DNA of 64,000 bases from Paenibacillus cymbidii (GTDB lineage: Bacteria; Bacillota; Bacilli; Paenibacillales; NBRC-103111): NCBI RefSeq assembly GCF_004764705.1, contig NZ_SHLX01000032.1:1-64000 (forward strand), given 5' to 3'. A model generated the notes under the pieces. It searched no databases. It was not told where the DNA came from and saw only the letters and a program-made list of their open reading frames with translations. Positions within the stretch are counted from its first letter, which is position 1, and every line of letters begins with the position of its first letter. Below, piece by piece: positions 9,004 through 16,353 of the stretch. The position numbers and the translations under genes are program-made.

Positions 9004-9318
9004 ATGCCGATTCGCGAAAGCAGCGAGGCGGAAGTGCTGCGGATGACGGCGGTCGCCGGTTCGTATGCGGTTTTTCTGTATACGCCGCTGTGCGGCACAT
9101 GCGCGCTCGCCGAGCGTATGCTCGACATTGCGCTGGCGGCCGGCGTACGCGTGCCGCTGGCGAAGACCAACATCAACTTTGCGCCGAAGCTGCGCGATGC
9201 GTGGCAAATCGCCAGCGTGCCGTGCCTGGCGCTGCTGCGGGACGGTCGGCCGGTGCGCCTGGCTTACGCGATGCGTTCGGTGCAGGATGTGCATGCGATG
9301 CTCAAAGAGTTGGAGTGA
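9004..9318 (+). CDS. Thioredoxin-family protein with CGTC active site
   Basis: A 104-residue single-domain thioredoxin-like protein. The pair of cysteines in LCGTC (about residues 30-34) replaces the usual CGPC. The cis-proline strand is present as IASVPCLALL, with an extra Cys after the proline. It has no signal peptide, so it should act in the cytoplasm as a thiol reductant or a monothiol/peroxide partner. GGAGG lies nine bases before ATG 9004. The next gene has its own promoter, so this is probably monocistronic. Confidence 0.75.
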   Translation: MPIRESSEAEVLRMTAVAGSYAVFLYTPLCGTCALAERMLDIALAAGVRVPLAKTNINFAPKLRDAWQIASVPCLALLRDGRPVRLAYAMRSVQDVHAMLKELE

Positions 9319-9352
9319 ACCGCGCATGAAGGTGGGCCGGCTGGCGCACGGT

Positions 9353-9381
9353 TTGCCGCTATGGCCCGATTCCGCTATAAT
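9353..9381 (+). promoter_or_regulatory. Sigma-A promoter TTGCCG-N17-TATAAT
   Basis: TTGCCG at 9353-9358 and TATAAT at 9376-9381 are 17 bases apart. This puts the transcription start near 9388, inside a longer reading frame that begins at ATG 9361. It therefore supports the downstream GTG at 9418 as the real start of the next gene. Confidence 0.75.
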
Positions 9382-9417
9382 GACGGGGACTTCATTTCAC
9401 GTACGGAGGCGTTGCAG

Positions 9418-9936
9418 GTGCTCAGTTTCGAACAAAAGCTGGCGATTGCGGACTCGTTTCGCGAATTGTCGCGCAAGGACGTTTCGCTCGGCCGCGTCAA
9501 TTATCATTACGAAGCGAGCGTGCAGGAGAAGAAGACGGTGATCTACCACCTGCACCCGAATGGCAACGGATTCGTTTATGCCGGCGAGTTGAAAGGGTAT
9601 GAGGCGGATGCCAAAGGGCTGGTCAACATTCGCGATTATTCGGAGGACGAGCTGCGCGCATTGATCGCGCAGTCGATTCGGCTGCTCGGCGGCGGCAGCG
9701 AAAGCGTTGGCGGCGCAGGAACGGGCGTGCCCGAGCCGTCGGCGGCCGGGTCCGAGGGCGAGCCGACGCGCGAGGAGCGCTGGCGCAATGCGAAGCGGCA
9801 AGAGCTGTTGCTGCAATGGGAAGAGGAAGACGGCATGTGGTATGTCTTCGCCGGCGACAACCTCGACACTGTCTGGGAAACGTACGACGAGGCGCGCGAG
9901 TACCTTGAGGAGGAAGGCTTCAGCCGCGTTGGTTAG
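9418..9936 (+). CDS. Conserved hypothetical cytoplasmic protein
   Basis: I do not recognise this 172-residue protein. It is soluble, without signal or membrane segments. The N-terminal half (about 1-85) looks like a compact alpha/beta domain (LSFEQKLAIADSF, then VIYHLHPNGNGFVYAGEL). A Gly/Glu-rich linker follows, and a short acidic C-terminal module contains WEEEDGMWYVFAG. The longer frame from ATG 9361 is unlikely because a consensus promoter lies inside it and ACGGAGG (9403-9409) sits eight bases before GTG 9418. Confidence 0.65.
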   Translation: MLSFEQKLAIADSFRELSRKDVSLGRVNYHYEASVQEKKTVIYHLHPNGNGFVYAGELKGYEADAKGLVNIRDYSEDELRALIAQSIRLLGGGSESVGGAGTGVPEPSAAGSEGEPTREERWRNAKRQELLLQWEEEDGMWYVFAGDNLDTVWETYDEAREYLEEEGFSRVG

Positions 9937-9962
9937 CGTGCAGGAAGCTGTTGCCGCACATA

Positions 9963-10010
9963 GAAAGCCCCGCTCCCGCAGCCGAATCGGCCAGCGAAGA
10001 CGGGGCTTTC
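9963..10010. terminator. Bidirectional terminator-like hairpin
   Basis: GAAAGCCCCG at 9963-9972 pairs perfectly with CGGGGCTTTC at 10001-10010. It lies between the convergent ends of the unknown gene and dcd and can serve both. Confidence 0.6.
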
Positions 10011-10034
10011 CTGCGCGAGCGCGGCTGCTTGGCG

Positions 10035-10583
10035 TTACTCTGTTGCGGTGCGTCTCTCCGCATCCAGGTAGATGCGGCTGCCGGTGGCGTTGCGCTGGCC
10101 CTGGTATTTGCCGCGGTACGGGCGTTCCGCTTCATGGTCCATCTCCGCGATCACCAGCTGGCAAATGCGCCAGCCGCTGATCAGCTTGATTGGCAGCCGG
10201 TTGGCGTTATACAGCTCCAGCGTAATTTGCCCTTCGAAGCCGGGATCGACCCAGCCGGCGTTCTGGATGAACAGGCCGATGCGGCCGATCGAGCTGCGCC
10301 CTTCGACGAACGCGGTCAGGTTGTCCGGCAGCCGGATCGTTTCCACCGTTGTGGCGAGCAGGAACGAGTGCGGCGGAATGATGACCGAGCCGCTTTCGAA
10401 CGACTCGTATTCCATCTCTTCATCGAGCGAAACGTAGCCGACTTGGTTTTCCTTGATTTTCAAAAAGTGCGTGCCCAGCCGCAAATCGATCGAAGCCGGC
10501 TGCATTTGCTCCGGCGTAAGCGGATCGACCGCAAGCTGCCCTTCCGCCAACAGCCGGTTGATCGTGCGATCGGATAATATCAT
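10035..10583 (-). CDS. dcd: dCTP deaminase
   Basis: A 182-residue protein of the Dcd/Dut trimeric fold. It converts dCTP to dUTP (or to dUMP in bifunctional members) for thymidylate synthesis in the cytoplasm. Visible signatures are the N-terminus ILSDRTI, the dimer and substrate segment FVEGRSSIGRIGLFIQ with the catalytic-loop Arg and Ser residues, AGWVDPGFEGQITLEL, and RICQLVI. The start is ATG 10583, after GGAAGGTGG; the frame opens seven codons earlier without a better site. Alternative families of this fold (dUTPase) are shorter and carry a different motif 5. Confidence 0.92.
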   Translation of the reverse strand: MILSDRTINRLLAEGQLAVDPLTPEQMQPASIDLRLGTHFLKIKENQVGYVSLDEEMEYESFESGSVIIPPHSFLLATTVETIRLPDNLTAFVEGRSSIGRIGLFIQNAGWVDPGFEGQITLELYNANRLPIKLISGWRICQLVIAEMDHEAERPYRGKYQGQRNATGSRIYLDAERRTATE

Positions 10584-10673
10584 GCGTTTGCCACCTTCCA
10601 TCATCCGGGAAAATAGTACCCTGCGACCAGCTTATCATTCCGCCGACGGAATTGTAAACGTGCGACAGCTGCG

Positions 10674-11492
10674 TTACGGAAGCTGAGATTTTGCCTTCCT
10701 CACGACGCTCTGAACTCCGAGCTCCAGGTCGTAAATCGTCTCGCGCGTTTCGACAAGCTGACGGGAGGTCGCCACAAGCGAAGCCAGCGAGTCGGCGGCG
10801 GCGCGGACGTCTGTCTTTTTGGCCGCGGCGGTGAACGATTTCCACTCCGCGGCATACTGCTTCTTCTGCGCCGCTGCGCCGGCGGTGCGCGTTTTGATGC
10901 CCGTCTTCCGCGTATCGACGCCGGCAAGCGTCTCGCGCACGAGTTTGGCGGTTTTGGCGGCGCTGTCCTTGGCCGCCTGCAGCGCCTTATCTTTGGCGCG
11001 AATCTCGTCCTTGGCCAACTGCACGGCCGGCTTCATCAGCGCCGCCTGCGTGCGCAGCACGGACGCCCATTCCTTGGCGCCGATCGTACGCGCCAGTTCG
11101 ATCTGGCGGTTCACAGCGGTGTACGAATCGAGCAGCTTCCGGTGGCGTTCGCGCGTTTGTTTGGCCGCGTCTGTCAGTTGATTCTTCTTCTCGGCGCCGA
11201 TCAGCGCAATCTGCTTGCGCACGGCGGCGGCTTCCGCTTCATTGGCGGCATGCAGCGCCTTGATCTTGGCCTCCCACTCGACCTCCCGCTTGCGCGAAGC
11301 GAGAAGATCGGCGTACCGGGCGCGCAGGTTGTCCGCCGTTTGCCGATCCGCAGCCGCTATCGTTTTGTCGAGCGAGGCGCGGATTGTCACCCCTTCTTCG
11401 GCCAGCCCGGCGGCGGCCAAGGCCGGCCAGGCTTCGACTGGCAGCAGCAGCGCGGCCCATACGAACAGCAGCATACTCCAGCGTTTCTTCAT
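10674..11492 (-). CDS. Secreted coiled-coil protein of unknown function
   Basis: A 272-residue protein. MKKRWSMLLFVWAALLLP followed by Ala-rich residues is a Sec signal peptide cut near residues 25-30, with no lipobox. The mature chain is almost entirely charged helix, rich in Ala, Lys, Glu and Arg with heptad-like spacing, and has no Cys. It resembles secreted or surface coiled-coil proteins; no enzyme motif was seen. The start is ATG 11492 after GGGAGGAATGAG; upstream in-frame codons would bury the signal peptide. Expression is probably controlled by the terminator-ended leader RNA upstream. Confidence 0.7.
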   Translation of the reverse strand: MKKRWSMLLFVWAALLLPVEAWPALAAAGLAEEGVTIRASLDKTIAAADRQTADNLRARYADLLASRKREVEWEAKIKALHAANEAEAAAVRKQIALIGAEKKNQLTDAAKQTRERHRKLLDSYTAVNRQIELARTIGAKEWASVLRTQAALMKPAVQLAKDEIRAKDKALQAAKDSAAKTAKLVRETLAGVDTRKTGIKTRTAGAAAQKKQYAAEWKSFTAAAKKTDVRAAADSLASLVATSRQLVETRETIYDLELGVQSVVRKAKSQLP

Positions 11493-11527
11493 CTCATTCC
11501 TCCCTCTGCGGATTGTCGCGCGAACGC

Positions 11528-11578
11528 AAAAAAGCACCGGCAAGAAACGGCCGCATACGGCCATTCTTACGGGTGCTT
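11528..11578 (-). terminator. Intrinsic terminator in the leader of the secreted coiled-coil gene
   Basis: Read on the minus strand, AAGCACC and GGTGCTT close a long stem with an inner GGCCG/CGGCC helix, followed by six T residues (plus-strand 11528-11533). It lies 36 bases upstream of the coding start of the same strand, so it can act as an attenuator rather than as the end of a gene. Confidence 0.75.
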
Positions 11579-11614
11579 CCATCGTAAGCGCAACGAATGT
11601 TCAATCACGTTAAA

Positions 11615-11689
11615 GCATGTCTGAGAACTCCGAGGGCAGCAGGGGGGAGAAGGCGGTGCAAGATGCCACTGAGCGGGTTTCCGACATGC
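11615..11689 (-). ncRNA. Structured 5' leader RNA, candidate cis-regulatory element of unknown class
   Basis: On the minus strand the segment starts GCATGTC and ends GACATGC, which pair to close a domain of about 75 bases containing further possible helices (GGAAACCC with GGAGTTCTC, and GTGGCAT with ATGC-containing sequence). Transcription from the promoter at 11694-11723 would start at about 11687, at the very base of this domain, and a terminator follows before the gene. I compared it by eye with common riboswitch consensus motifs (SAM, TPP, FMN, lysine, cobalamin, c-di-AMP) and saw no match. Confidence 0.45.
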
Positions 11690-11693
11690 CTTA

Positions 11694-11723
11694 ACTGTAC
11701 AATGGCGCAAGAGGACGTGTCAA
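11694..11723 (-). promoter_or_regulatory. Sigma-A promoter TTGACA-N18-TACAGT for the leader RNA
   Basis: On the minus strand TTGACA (11723-11718) and TACAGT (11699-11694) are 18 bases apart. The -35 is a perfect match. The predicted start is near 11687. Confidence 0.75.
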
Positions 11724-11791
11724 GCACCCCTTATCCACGGAAATAGCGGGTGTCCGAAGAAAATAATGTTGTAGACTGGGCAAAATTGTTT

Positions 11792-11808
11792 GCCCGATTC
11801 GGGCTTTT
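11792..11808 (+). terminator. Small hairpin followed by T residues
   Basis: GCCCGA and TCGGGC form a short stem followed by TTTT. It lies in the AT-rich gap before the RibD/DHFR-like gene. It is weak, and which transcript it would end is unclear. Confidence 0.3.
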
Positions 11809-11899
11809 GAACAAGCAGACCGATGATTATTGGAATCGAATTTCGTCCAAATAAATGAGAAAAAACAGAGGTCAATTAAAATGATGTGGGAGGAACTCG

Positions 11900-12499
11900 A
11901 TGATGAGAAAAATTATTGTGCTTGAACATGTCTCTATTGACGGCGTCATTCAAGCCCCAGGCGGACAAGACGAAGATACCAGCGACGGTTTTGCATATGG
12001 CGGGTGGTCAGCGCCATATGCCAACGAAGTCGTAGGAACGCTAGTGAGAAGGCAGATGAACATGCCGTTCGATCTGTTGTTGGGGCGCAAAACCTATGAA
12101 GTTTGGGCACCGTATTGGCCGAAACATGCAGATGTATGGCCTAATGCCAACAAAGCTACCAAGTACGTAGCCTCGAACACCATGACAGCTGGCGAATGGC
12201 AACCGTCCGTGATTTTAAGTGGGGATATTGCGGAAAAAATCGCTCAAATCAAGCAACAGCAGGGGCCCGATTTGCACGTTTGGGGAAGTGGCGATCTCGT
12301 TCAGACGCTATTCAAGCATGATTTGGTCGATATGTTCTGGTTGATTGTTTATCCTATAACATTGGGCAGTGGTAAGCGGTTGTTTGCTGACGGCACAATT
12401 CCTGCGGCATTCAAGGTGACGGAGAGCACAGTTGCTCCGAATGGCGTTATTGTCGTGAGTTACGAGCGTGCAGGTGCAATCGCAACCGGAAGTTATTGA
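11900..12499 (+). CDS. RibD C-terminal / dihydrofolate reductase-like protein
   Basis: A 199-residue protein of the RibD_C (DHFR-like) family, NADPH-dependent reductases with unknown natural substrates. It shows the family start KIIVLEHVSIDGVIQAPGG, the dinucleotide-binding LLGRKTYEVWAPYW, ASNTM followed by VILSG, and DMFWLIVYPITLGSGKRLF near the end. GGGAGGA precedes two adjacent ATG codons (11900 and 11903); either may be used. Codon use and base composition are clearly more AT-rich than in neighbouring genes, which suggests later acquisition. It is followed by a strong terminator and is monocistronic. Confidence 0.8.
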   Translation: MMRKIIVLEHVSIDGVIQAPGGQDEDTSDGFAYGGWSAPYANEVVGTLVRRQMNMPFDLLLGRKTYEVWAPYWPKHADVWPNANKATKYVASNTMTAGEWQPSVILSGDIAEKIAQIKQQQGPDLHVWGSGDLVQTLFKHDLVDMFWLIVYPITLGSGKRLFADGTIPAAFKVTESTVAPNGVIVVSYERAGAIATGSY

Positions 12500-12526
12500 A
12501 TAGGCAGGATTATTCAGTCGCGTAAA

Positions 12527-12586
12527 TGAAACAGCGACAGTCAGGGACTTTATTTTCACGTCCCTGGCTGCCGCTGTTTCATTTCC
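12527..12586 (+). terminator. Long stable hairpin terminator
   Basis: GAAACAGCG and CGCTGTTTC, with inner CAGGGAC and GTCCCTG, form a nearly continuous stem ending in ATTTCC. It directly follows the RibD/DHFR-like gene. Confidence 0.7.
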
Positions 12587-12613
12587 TAAGTTCAGCCTAT
12601 CGCTTATTCTCCC

Positions 12614-12642
12614 TTTACAATTGCCGCATGCTGGCATATACT
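12614..12642 (+). promoter_or_regulatory. Sigma-A promoter TTTACA-N17-TATACT of the ABC exporter operon
   Basis: TTTACA at 12614-12619 and TATACT at 12637-12642 are 17 bases apart, giving a start near 12649, just before a perfect palindrome. Confidence 0.75.
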
Positions 12643-12658
12643 CGACTCAACAGAAAAA

Positions 12659-12678
12659 AAGTGAGTAATCACTCACTT
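12659..12678. promoter_or_regulatory. Palindromic operator, probable TetR-family binding site
   Basis: AAGTGAGT and ACTCACTT are perfect inverted repeats around AATC. The site covers about +10 to +30 of the exporter promoter. Repressor binding there would block the operon, and the operon ends with a TetR gene, so autoregulation is the simplest reading. Confidence 0.7.
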
Positions 12679-12739
12679 GTCCGGAGCGGAATCAATCACG
12701 CCGCCGGGAGCGCTGACCAAGATCAAGGAGGAATCAATC

Positions 12740-13480
12740 ATGTCCACGACCACAGACGATCATGCCGTAGACGTTCGCGACGTCGTGCGCACGTTCGGCA
12801 GCCGCAACGTGCTGGACGGCGTGACGCTGAGCGTCCGGCGCGGCGAGCTGTTCGGGCTGCTCGGCCCGTCCGGCTCGGGCAAAACAACGCTGATCAAGCT
12901 GATCACCGGCATCGACAAGGCGGATCGCGGCACGGTGCGCATGCTCGGCGAGCGGATGCCGCAGCTGGCGATGCTGCAGCGGTTCGGCTACATGGCGCAG
13001 TCGGATGCGCTTTACGGCGAGTTGACCGCCCGCGAGAACCTGCAGTTTTTCGGCTCGCTCTACGGCCTGTCCGGCGCGCGCCGGAACGAGCGCATCCACG
13101 CCGCAATGGCGGTCGTCGATTTAACCGACCACCTGAACAAGCCGGTGTCCGCCTATTCCGGCGGGATGAAGCGGCGGCTGTCGCTCGCTATTTCGCTGCT
13201 GCACGAGCCGGAGCTGCTGGTGCTCGACGAGCCGACGGTCGGCATCGACCCGGTGCTGCGTCAGTCGATCTGGGCGGAGCTGCTCCAGCTGCGCGACCGC
13301 GGCACGACGATCATCCTGACGACGCACGTCATGGACGAAGCGGACAAATGCGATCGCATCGGCCTGATCCGCGACGGCGTTCTTACTGCCGTCGATTCTC
13401 CGGCTGCGCTGAAAGCGGCCAGCGGCACGAACACGATCGAAGAAGCGTTCATCAAGCTTGGGGGAGGTGTCCGCGCATGA
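12740..13480 (+). CDS. ABC transporter ATP-binding protein (drug/multidrug exporter type)
   Basis: A 246-residue ATPase. Walker A is GPSGSGKTT (about 41-49), the Q-loop region contains YMAQSDALYGELTARENL, the signature is YSGGMKRRLSLA, Walker B is LLVLDEPTVGIDP, and the H-loop is TTHVMDEADKCD. It belongs to the DrrA/NatA/YhgE-partner type that powers an ABC-2 permease. ATG 12740 follows AAGGAGGAATC; codons upstream at 12677 lie over the operator and have no site. The permease start overlaps its stop (ATGA), showing translational coupling. Confidence 0.92.
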   Translation: MSTTTDDHAVDVRDVVRTFGSRNVLDGVTLSVRRGELFGLLGPSGSGKTTLIKLITGIDKADRGTVRMLGERMPQLAMLQRFGYMAQSDALYGELTARENLQFFGSLYGLSGARRNERIHAAMAVVDLTDHLNKPVSAYSGGMKRRLSLAISLLHEPELLVLDEPTVGIDPVLRQSIWAELLQLRDRGTTIILTTHVMDEADKCDRIGLIRDGVLTAVDSPAALKAASGTNTIEEAFIKLGGGVRA

Positions 13481-14502
13481 GAATCCGCGCCCTCGCCTTC
13501 CGCATCATGCGCCAGTTCATTCGCGACAAGCGTACGTTGGCGCTTATTTTTCTGGCGCCGCTGCTCATTTTGACGCTGATGTACTTCGTCTTCGCGGGCA
13601 ATACGGTGAAGCCGGACATCGGTCTCGTCGGCACGCCGCCGCAACTGCAGCAGCGGCTGGAGCAGCTCGATGCCAATGTCGCCTCCTACGCGACCGCCGA
13701 CGTAGCCGAGCAGGCGCTGCGGGAAGGCAAGCTCGACGCCGTGCTGTCGCTGGCGGGCGGCAAGCCGTCGATCCGCTTCGAAGGCAGCGATCCGTCGATG
13801 AACCGCGCCTCGCTGCTGTTGCTGCAGAAGGCGCTGCAAGGGCAAGGCGACGCGCAGGCGGCGCAGCCGACGGTATCGTATTTGCACGGCGAAGAAGATT
13901 TGTCGACATTCGATAACATCGGCCCGGTGCTGATTGGCTTCTTCTCCTTTTTCTTCGTGTTCATGCTTGCCGGCGTCGCCTTCCTGCGCGAGCGCACGAC
14001 CGGTACGATGGAGCGGCTGCTGGCCACGCCGATCCGCCGAGCGGAAATCGTCGCCGGTTATTTGCTGGGCTTCGGCGTGTTTACACTGCTGCAGGCCGCG
14101 CTCATCGCCGCCTATGCGATCGGTGTGCTCGGGCTCTACATGGAAGGAGCCATCTGGCTCGTGCTGCTGCTGAATCTGCTGCTGACACTGACGGCGCTGA
14201 CGCTCGGCACGCTGCTGTCGTCTTACGCGAGCACGGAATTCCAGATCATTCAGTTCATACCGATCGTCATCGTGCCGCAAGTGTTTTTCTCCGGCTTGTT
14301 CAATCTGGAGGCGATGAGCGTGTGGCTGCAGAAGCTGAGCTACATCATGCCGCTGTATTACGGAGCCGACGCCATGCGCGGCGTCATGCTGCGTGGCGAA
14401 GGGTTCGCCGACATCCAGCTCGACGTGTACGTGCTGCTCGCTTTTTCCGTTGCGTTCGCGTTGCTCAACGTCATTGCGCTCAAGAAACAGCGGGCCATTT
14501 AG
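13477..14502 (+). CDS. ABC-2 type transporter permease
   Basis: A 341-residue membrane protein. One N-terminal helix (LALIFLAPLLILTLMYFVF, about 18-36) is followed by an extracellular domain of about 140 residues. A cluster of five helices starts near residue 145 and includes FLRERTTGTMERLLATPIRRAEIV, the ABC-2 cytoplasmic signature. It forms the export channel with the ATPase encoded just before it; the likely cargo is a drug or amphipathic compound. The ATG overlaps the upstream stop codon by four bases. Confidence 0.9.
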   Translation: MRIRALAFRIMRQFIRDKRTLALIFLAPLLILTLMYFVFAGNTVKPDIGLVGTPPQLQQRLEQLDANVASYATADVAEQALREGKLDAVLSLAGGKPSIRFEGSDPSMNRASLLLLQKALQGQGDAQAAQPTVSYLHGEEDLSTFDNIGPVLIGFFSFFFVFMLAGVAFLRERTTGTMERLLATPIRRAEIVAGYLLGFGVFTLLQAALIAAYAIGVLGLYMEGAIWLVLLLNLLLTLTALTLGTLLSSYASTEFQIIQFIPIVIVPQVFFSGLFNLEAMSVWLQKLSYIMPLYYGADAMRGVMLRGEGFADIQLDVYVLLAFSVAFALLNVIALKKQRAI

Positions 14503-14563
14503 CAAGCGGACCGGCGATGTGATAGGATAGACGAAAACGGTGGGAAGCGGAGGACGGGACAAC

Positions 14564-15226
14564 GTGACGGATGCGATGGAGCCGTGGATCGAGGAGCTGC
14601 TGCAGGCCGGGACGAACGACGGCAACATGACCGCCAAACAAAGCCGGATCGTCGAGGCGGCGATCGAGGTGTTCGCGGAGAAAGGCTATGCCGGCTCGTC
14701 CACGAACGAAATTGCGCAGCGCGCCGGCGTGGCGGAGGGGACGATTTTCCGTCACTACAAGACGAAGAAGGACTTGCTGCTTTCGATCGTCACCCCCGCC
14801 GTGGTCAAAATGATTGCGCCGTTCCTGCTGCGCGAATTCCGCGGTGTGCTGGATACCGAATACAAGAGCTACGACGATTTTTTGCGGGCGATGATCGAAA
14901 ACAGGCTGCAGTTCCTCGAACGCAATTTGTCCCTGTTCAAAATCGTGCTGCAGGAGTTTCCGTTCCACTCCGATCTGCAGGAGCAGCTGCAGAAGGTCGT
15001 TTTTTCGCAGGTGAAGGAGCGGCTGGAGAAAGTGATCGCCAAGTTCAAGGCCGAAGGGAAACTGGTCGACCTGCCTTCGATGACGATCATCCGGCTGAAT
15101 GTGTCCGCGATTATGGGGTATGTGCTGTTCCGCACCTTTTTCGGCTCGCGCGAAGGCGCGCTGTGGGACGACGAGCGGGAGCGCGAAGCGACGATAACGT
15201 TTATTATGAAGGGGCTGGCGCCGTAG
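14564..15226 (+). CDS. TetR/AcrR-family transcriptional regulator
   Basis: A 220-residue protein. The N-terminal HTH is clear: RIVEAAIEVFAEKGYAGSSTNEIAQRAGVAEGTIFRHYKTKKDLLL (about 26-72). The C-terminal half is helical and would bind a ligand. It is the third gene of the exporter operon, so it probably represses through the palindrome at 12659-12678 and is released by an exporter substrate. GTG 14564 is preferred: GGAGGA ends nine bases before it. An upstream GTG at 14540 lacks a site. Confidence 0.88.
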   Translation: MTDAMEPWIEELLQAGTNDGNMTAKQSRIVEAAIEVFAEKGYAGSSTNEIAQRAGVAEGTIFRHYKTKKDLLLSIVTPAVVKMIAPFLLREFRGVLDTEYKSYDDFLRAMIENRLQFLERNLSLFKIVLQEFPFHSDLQEQLQKVVFSQVKERLEKVIAKFKAEGKLVDLPSMTIIRLNVSAIMGYVLFRTFFGSREGALWDDEREREATITFIMKGLAP

Positions 15227-15256
15227 AAGGGCCGTGCGCTCCGTGTTTGCGTTTAC

Positions 15257-15312
15257 GAATAACCCCGCTCTCGCCGTCGAATCGAAGATGGGCGAAGGCG
15301 GGGTTATTCGCG
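15257..15312. terminator. Strong bidirectional hairpin
   Basis: AATAACCCCGC and GCGGGGTTATT form the outer stem, with TCGCC/GGGCGA inside. It ends the exporter operon before the sugar ABC locus. There is no long T-run. Confidence 0.6.
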
Positions 15313-15385
15313 CGCGGCCTTGCTTCGCTCCGCTTCGACAACAGAGAGAACTACCCGAAAACAGAAGTTTATCCACTACGACGTC

Positions 15386-15405
15386 TTGAAAACGCTTGCT
15401 ATACT
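15386..15405 (+). promoter_or_regulatory. Catabolite-response (cre) site overlapping an extended -10 promoter
   Basis: TTGAAAACGCTTGCT at 15386-15400 matches the CcpA cre consensus WTGNAANCGNWNNCW at every defined position. It overlaps the extended -10 TGCTATACT at 15397-15405, which stands 39 bases before the permease ATG. CcpA bound here would block polymerase, so the sugar-uptake operon is likely subject to glucose repression. Confidence 0.75.
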
Positions 15406-15443
15406 ATGCGTATGACAGGAAGCGGGAGGGACATCATGGGGAC

Positions 15444-16343
15444 ATGAACAGCAGACGCATACGAAAAAATTGGGATCTCTATTTGCTGATGGTGCCGGGT
15501 ATCGGATTTTTGGCTTTGTTTAAATACGCGCCCATGTACGGAGTTTTGATTGCTTTTCAGGATTTCAATATATTCAGTGGAATATCAGGGAGTACTTGGG
15601 TTGGGTTAAAGCATTTTCAGGAATTGCTCGTCTCCGAGGAGTTTCGAAACGTATTCCGCAATACCTTGCTGATCAGTCTGTACAAGATTGTTATCCTGTT
15701 TCCCATTCCTATCGTGATCGCCTTGTTTCTCAACGAAGTTCGGCATGTGTTGTTTAAACGGTCGGTGCAGACGATCATTTATTTGCCCCACTTCCTTTCC
15801 TGGGTCATCATCAGCGGCTTGTTCGTCAATCTGCTGTCGCCTTCCGGCGGGCTTGTGAATGAGATTATCCGCAAATTAGGCGGACAACCGATCGCGTTCT
15901 TCATGGAGAACGCGGTGTTCCGCAGTCTTGTCGTGTTCACGGCGGGCTGGAAGGAAAGCGGATGGAACGCCATCATCTTCATCGCAGCGATCGCCGGCAT
16001 CGAGCAAGAGCAGTACGAGGCGGCGGCAATCGACGGCGCAAGCCGAATCAGGCAAATGCTGCACATCACCATTCCCGGCATTTCATCCGTCATCGTCCTG
16101 CTGCTGATCCTGCGTCTCGGTTCCGTTCTCGAGGCGGGCACCGAGCAAATCCTTGCCATGTATAATCCGATCGTATATGAAACCGGCGATGTCATCGGAA
16201 CCTTCGTCTACCGGATCGGGCTGGGGAAGATGGATTACAGCTTCAGTACGGCCGTGGGACTGTTCAATTCCGTCGTCGGGTTTATACTGATCGTTCTGGG
16301 CAACACGGCCAGCAAGAAGCTGACGGGCCGAAGCATTTGGTAG
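15444..16343 (+). CDS. Sugar ABC transporter permease, LplB type
   Basis: A 299-residue inner-membrane permease of the CUT1 carbohydrate family with six predicted helices. It starts with a short basic cytoplasmic tail and LYLLMVPGIGFLALFKYAPMYG. The EAA loop that contacts the ATPase is EQYEAAAIDGASRIRQMLHITIPG (about 190-213). There is no ATPase gene in the locus; such transporters usually share a common MsmX-type ATPase encoded elsewhere. ATG 15444 is the only sensible start, 13 bases after GGAGGG, a rather long spacing. It is the first gene of the operon. Confidence 0.9.
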   Translation: MNSRRIRKNWDLYLLMVPGIGFLALFKYAPMYGVLIAFQDFNIFSGISGSTWVGLKHFQELLVSEEFRNVFRNTLLISLYKIVILFPIPIVIALFLNEVRHVLFKRSVQTIIYLPHFLSWVIISGLFVNLLSPSGGLVNEIIRKLGGQPIAFFMENAVFRSLVVFTAGWKESGWNAIIFIAAIAGIEQEQYEAAAIDGASRIRQMLHITIPGISSVIVLLLILRLGSVLEAGTEQILAMYNPIVYETGDVIGTFVYRIGLGKMDYSFSTAVGLFNSVVGFILIVLGNTASKKLTGRSIW

Positions 16344-16353
16344 GGGGATCGAC

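Noticed and set aside
11615..11689. Assignment of the leader to a named riboswitch (c-di-AMP, cobalamin, SAM, TPP)
   Set aside because: Conserved core motifs of these classes are not found on either strand; left unclassified.
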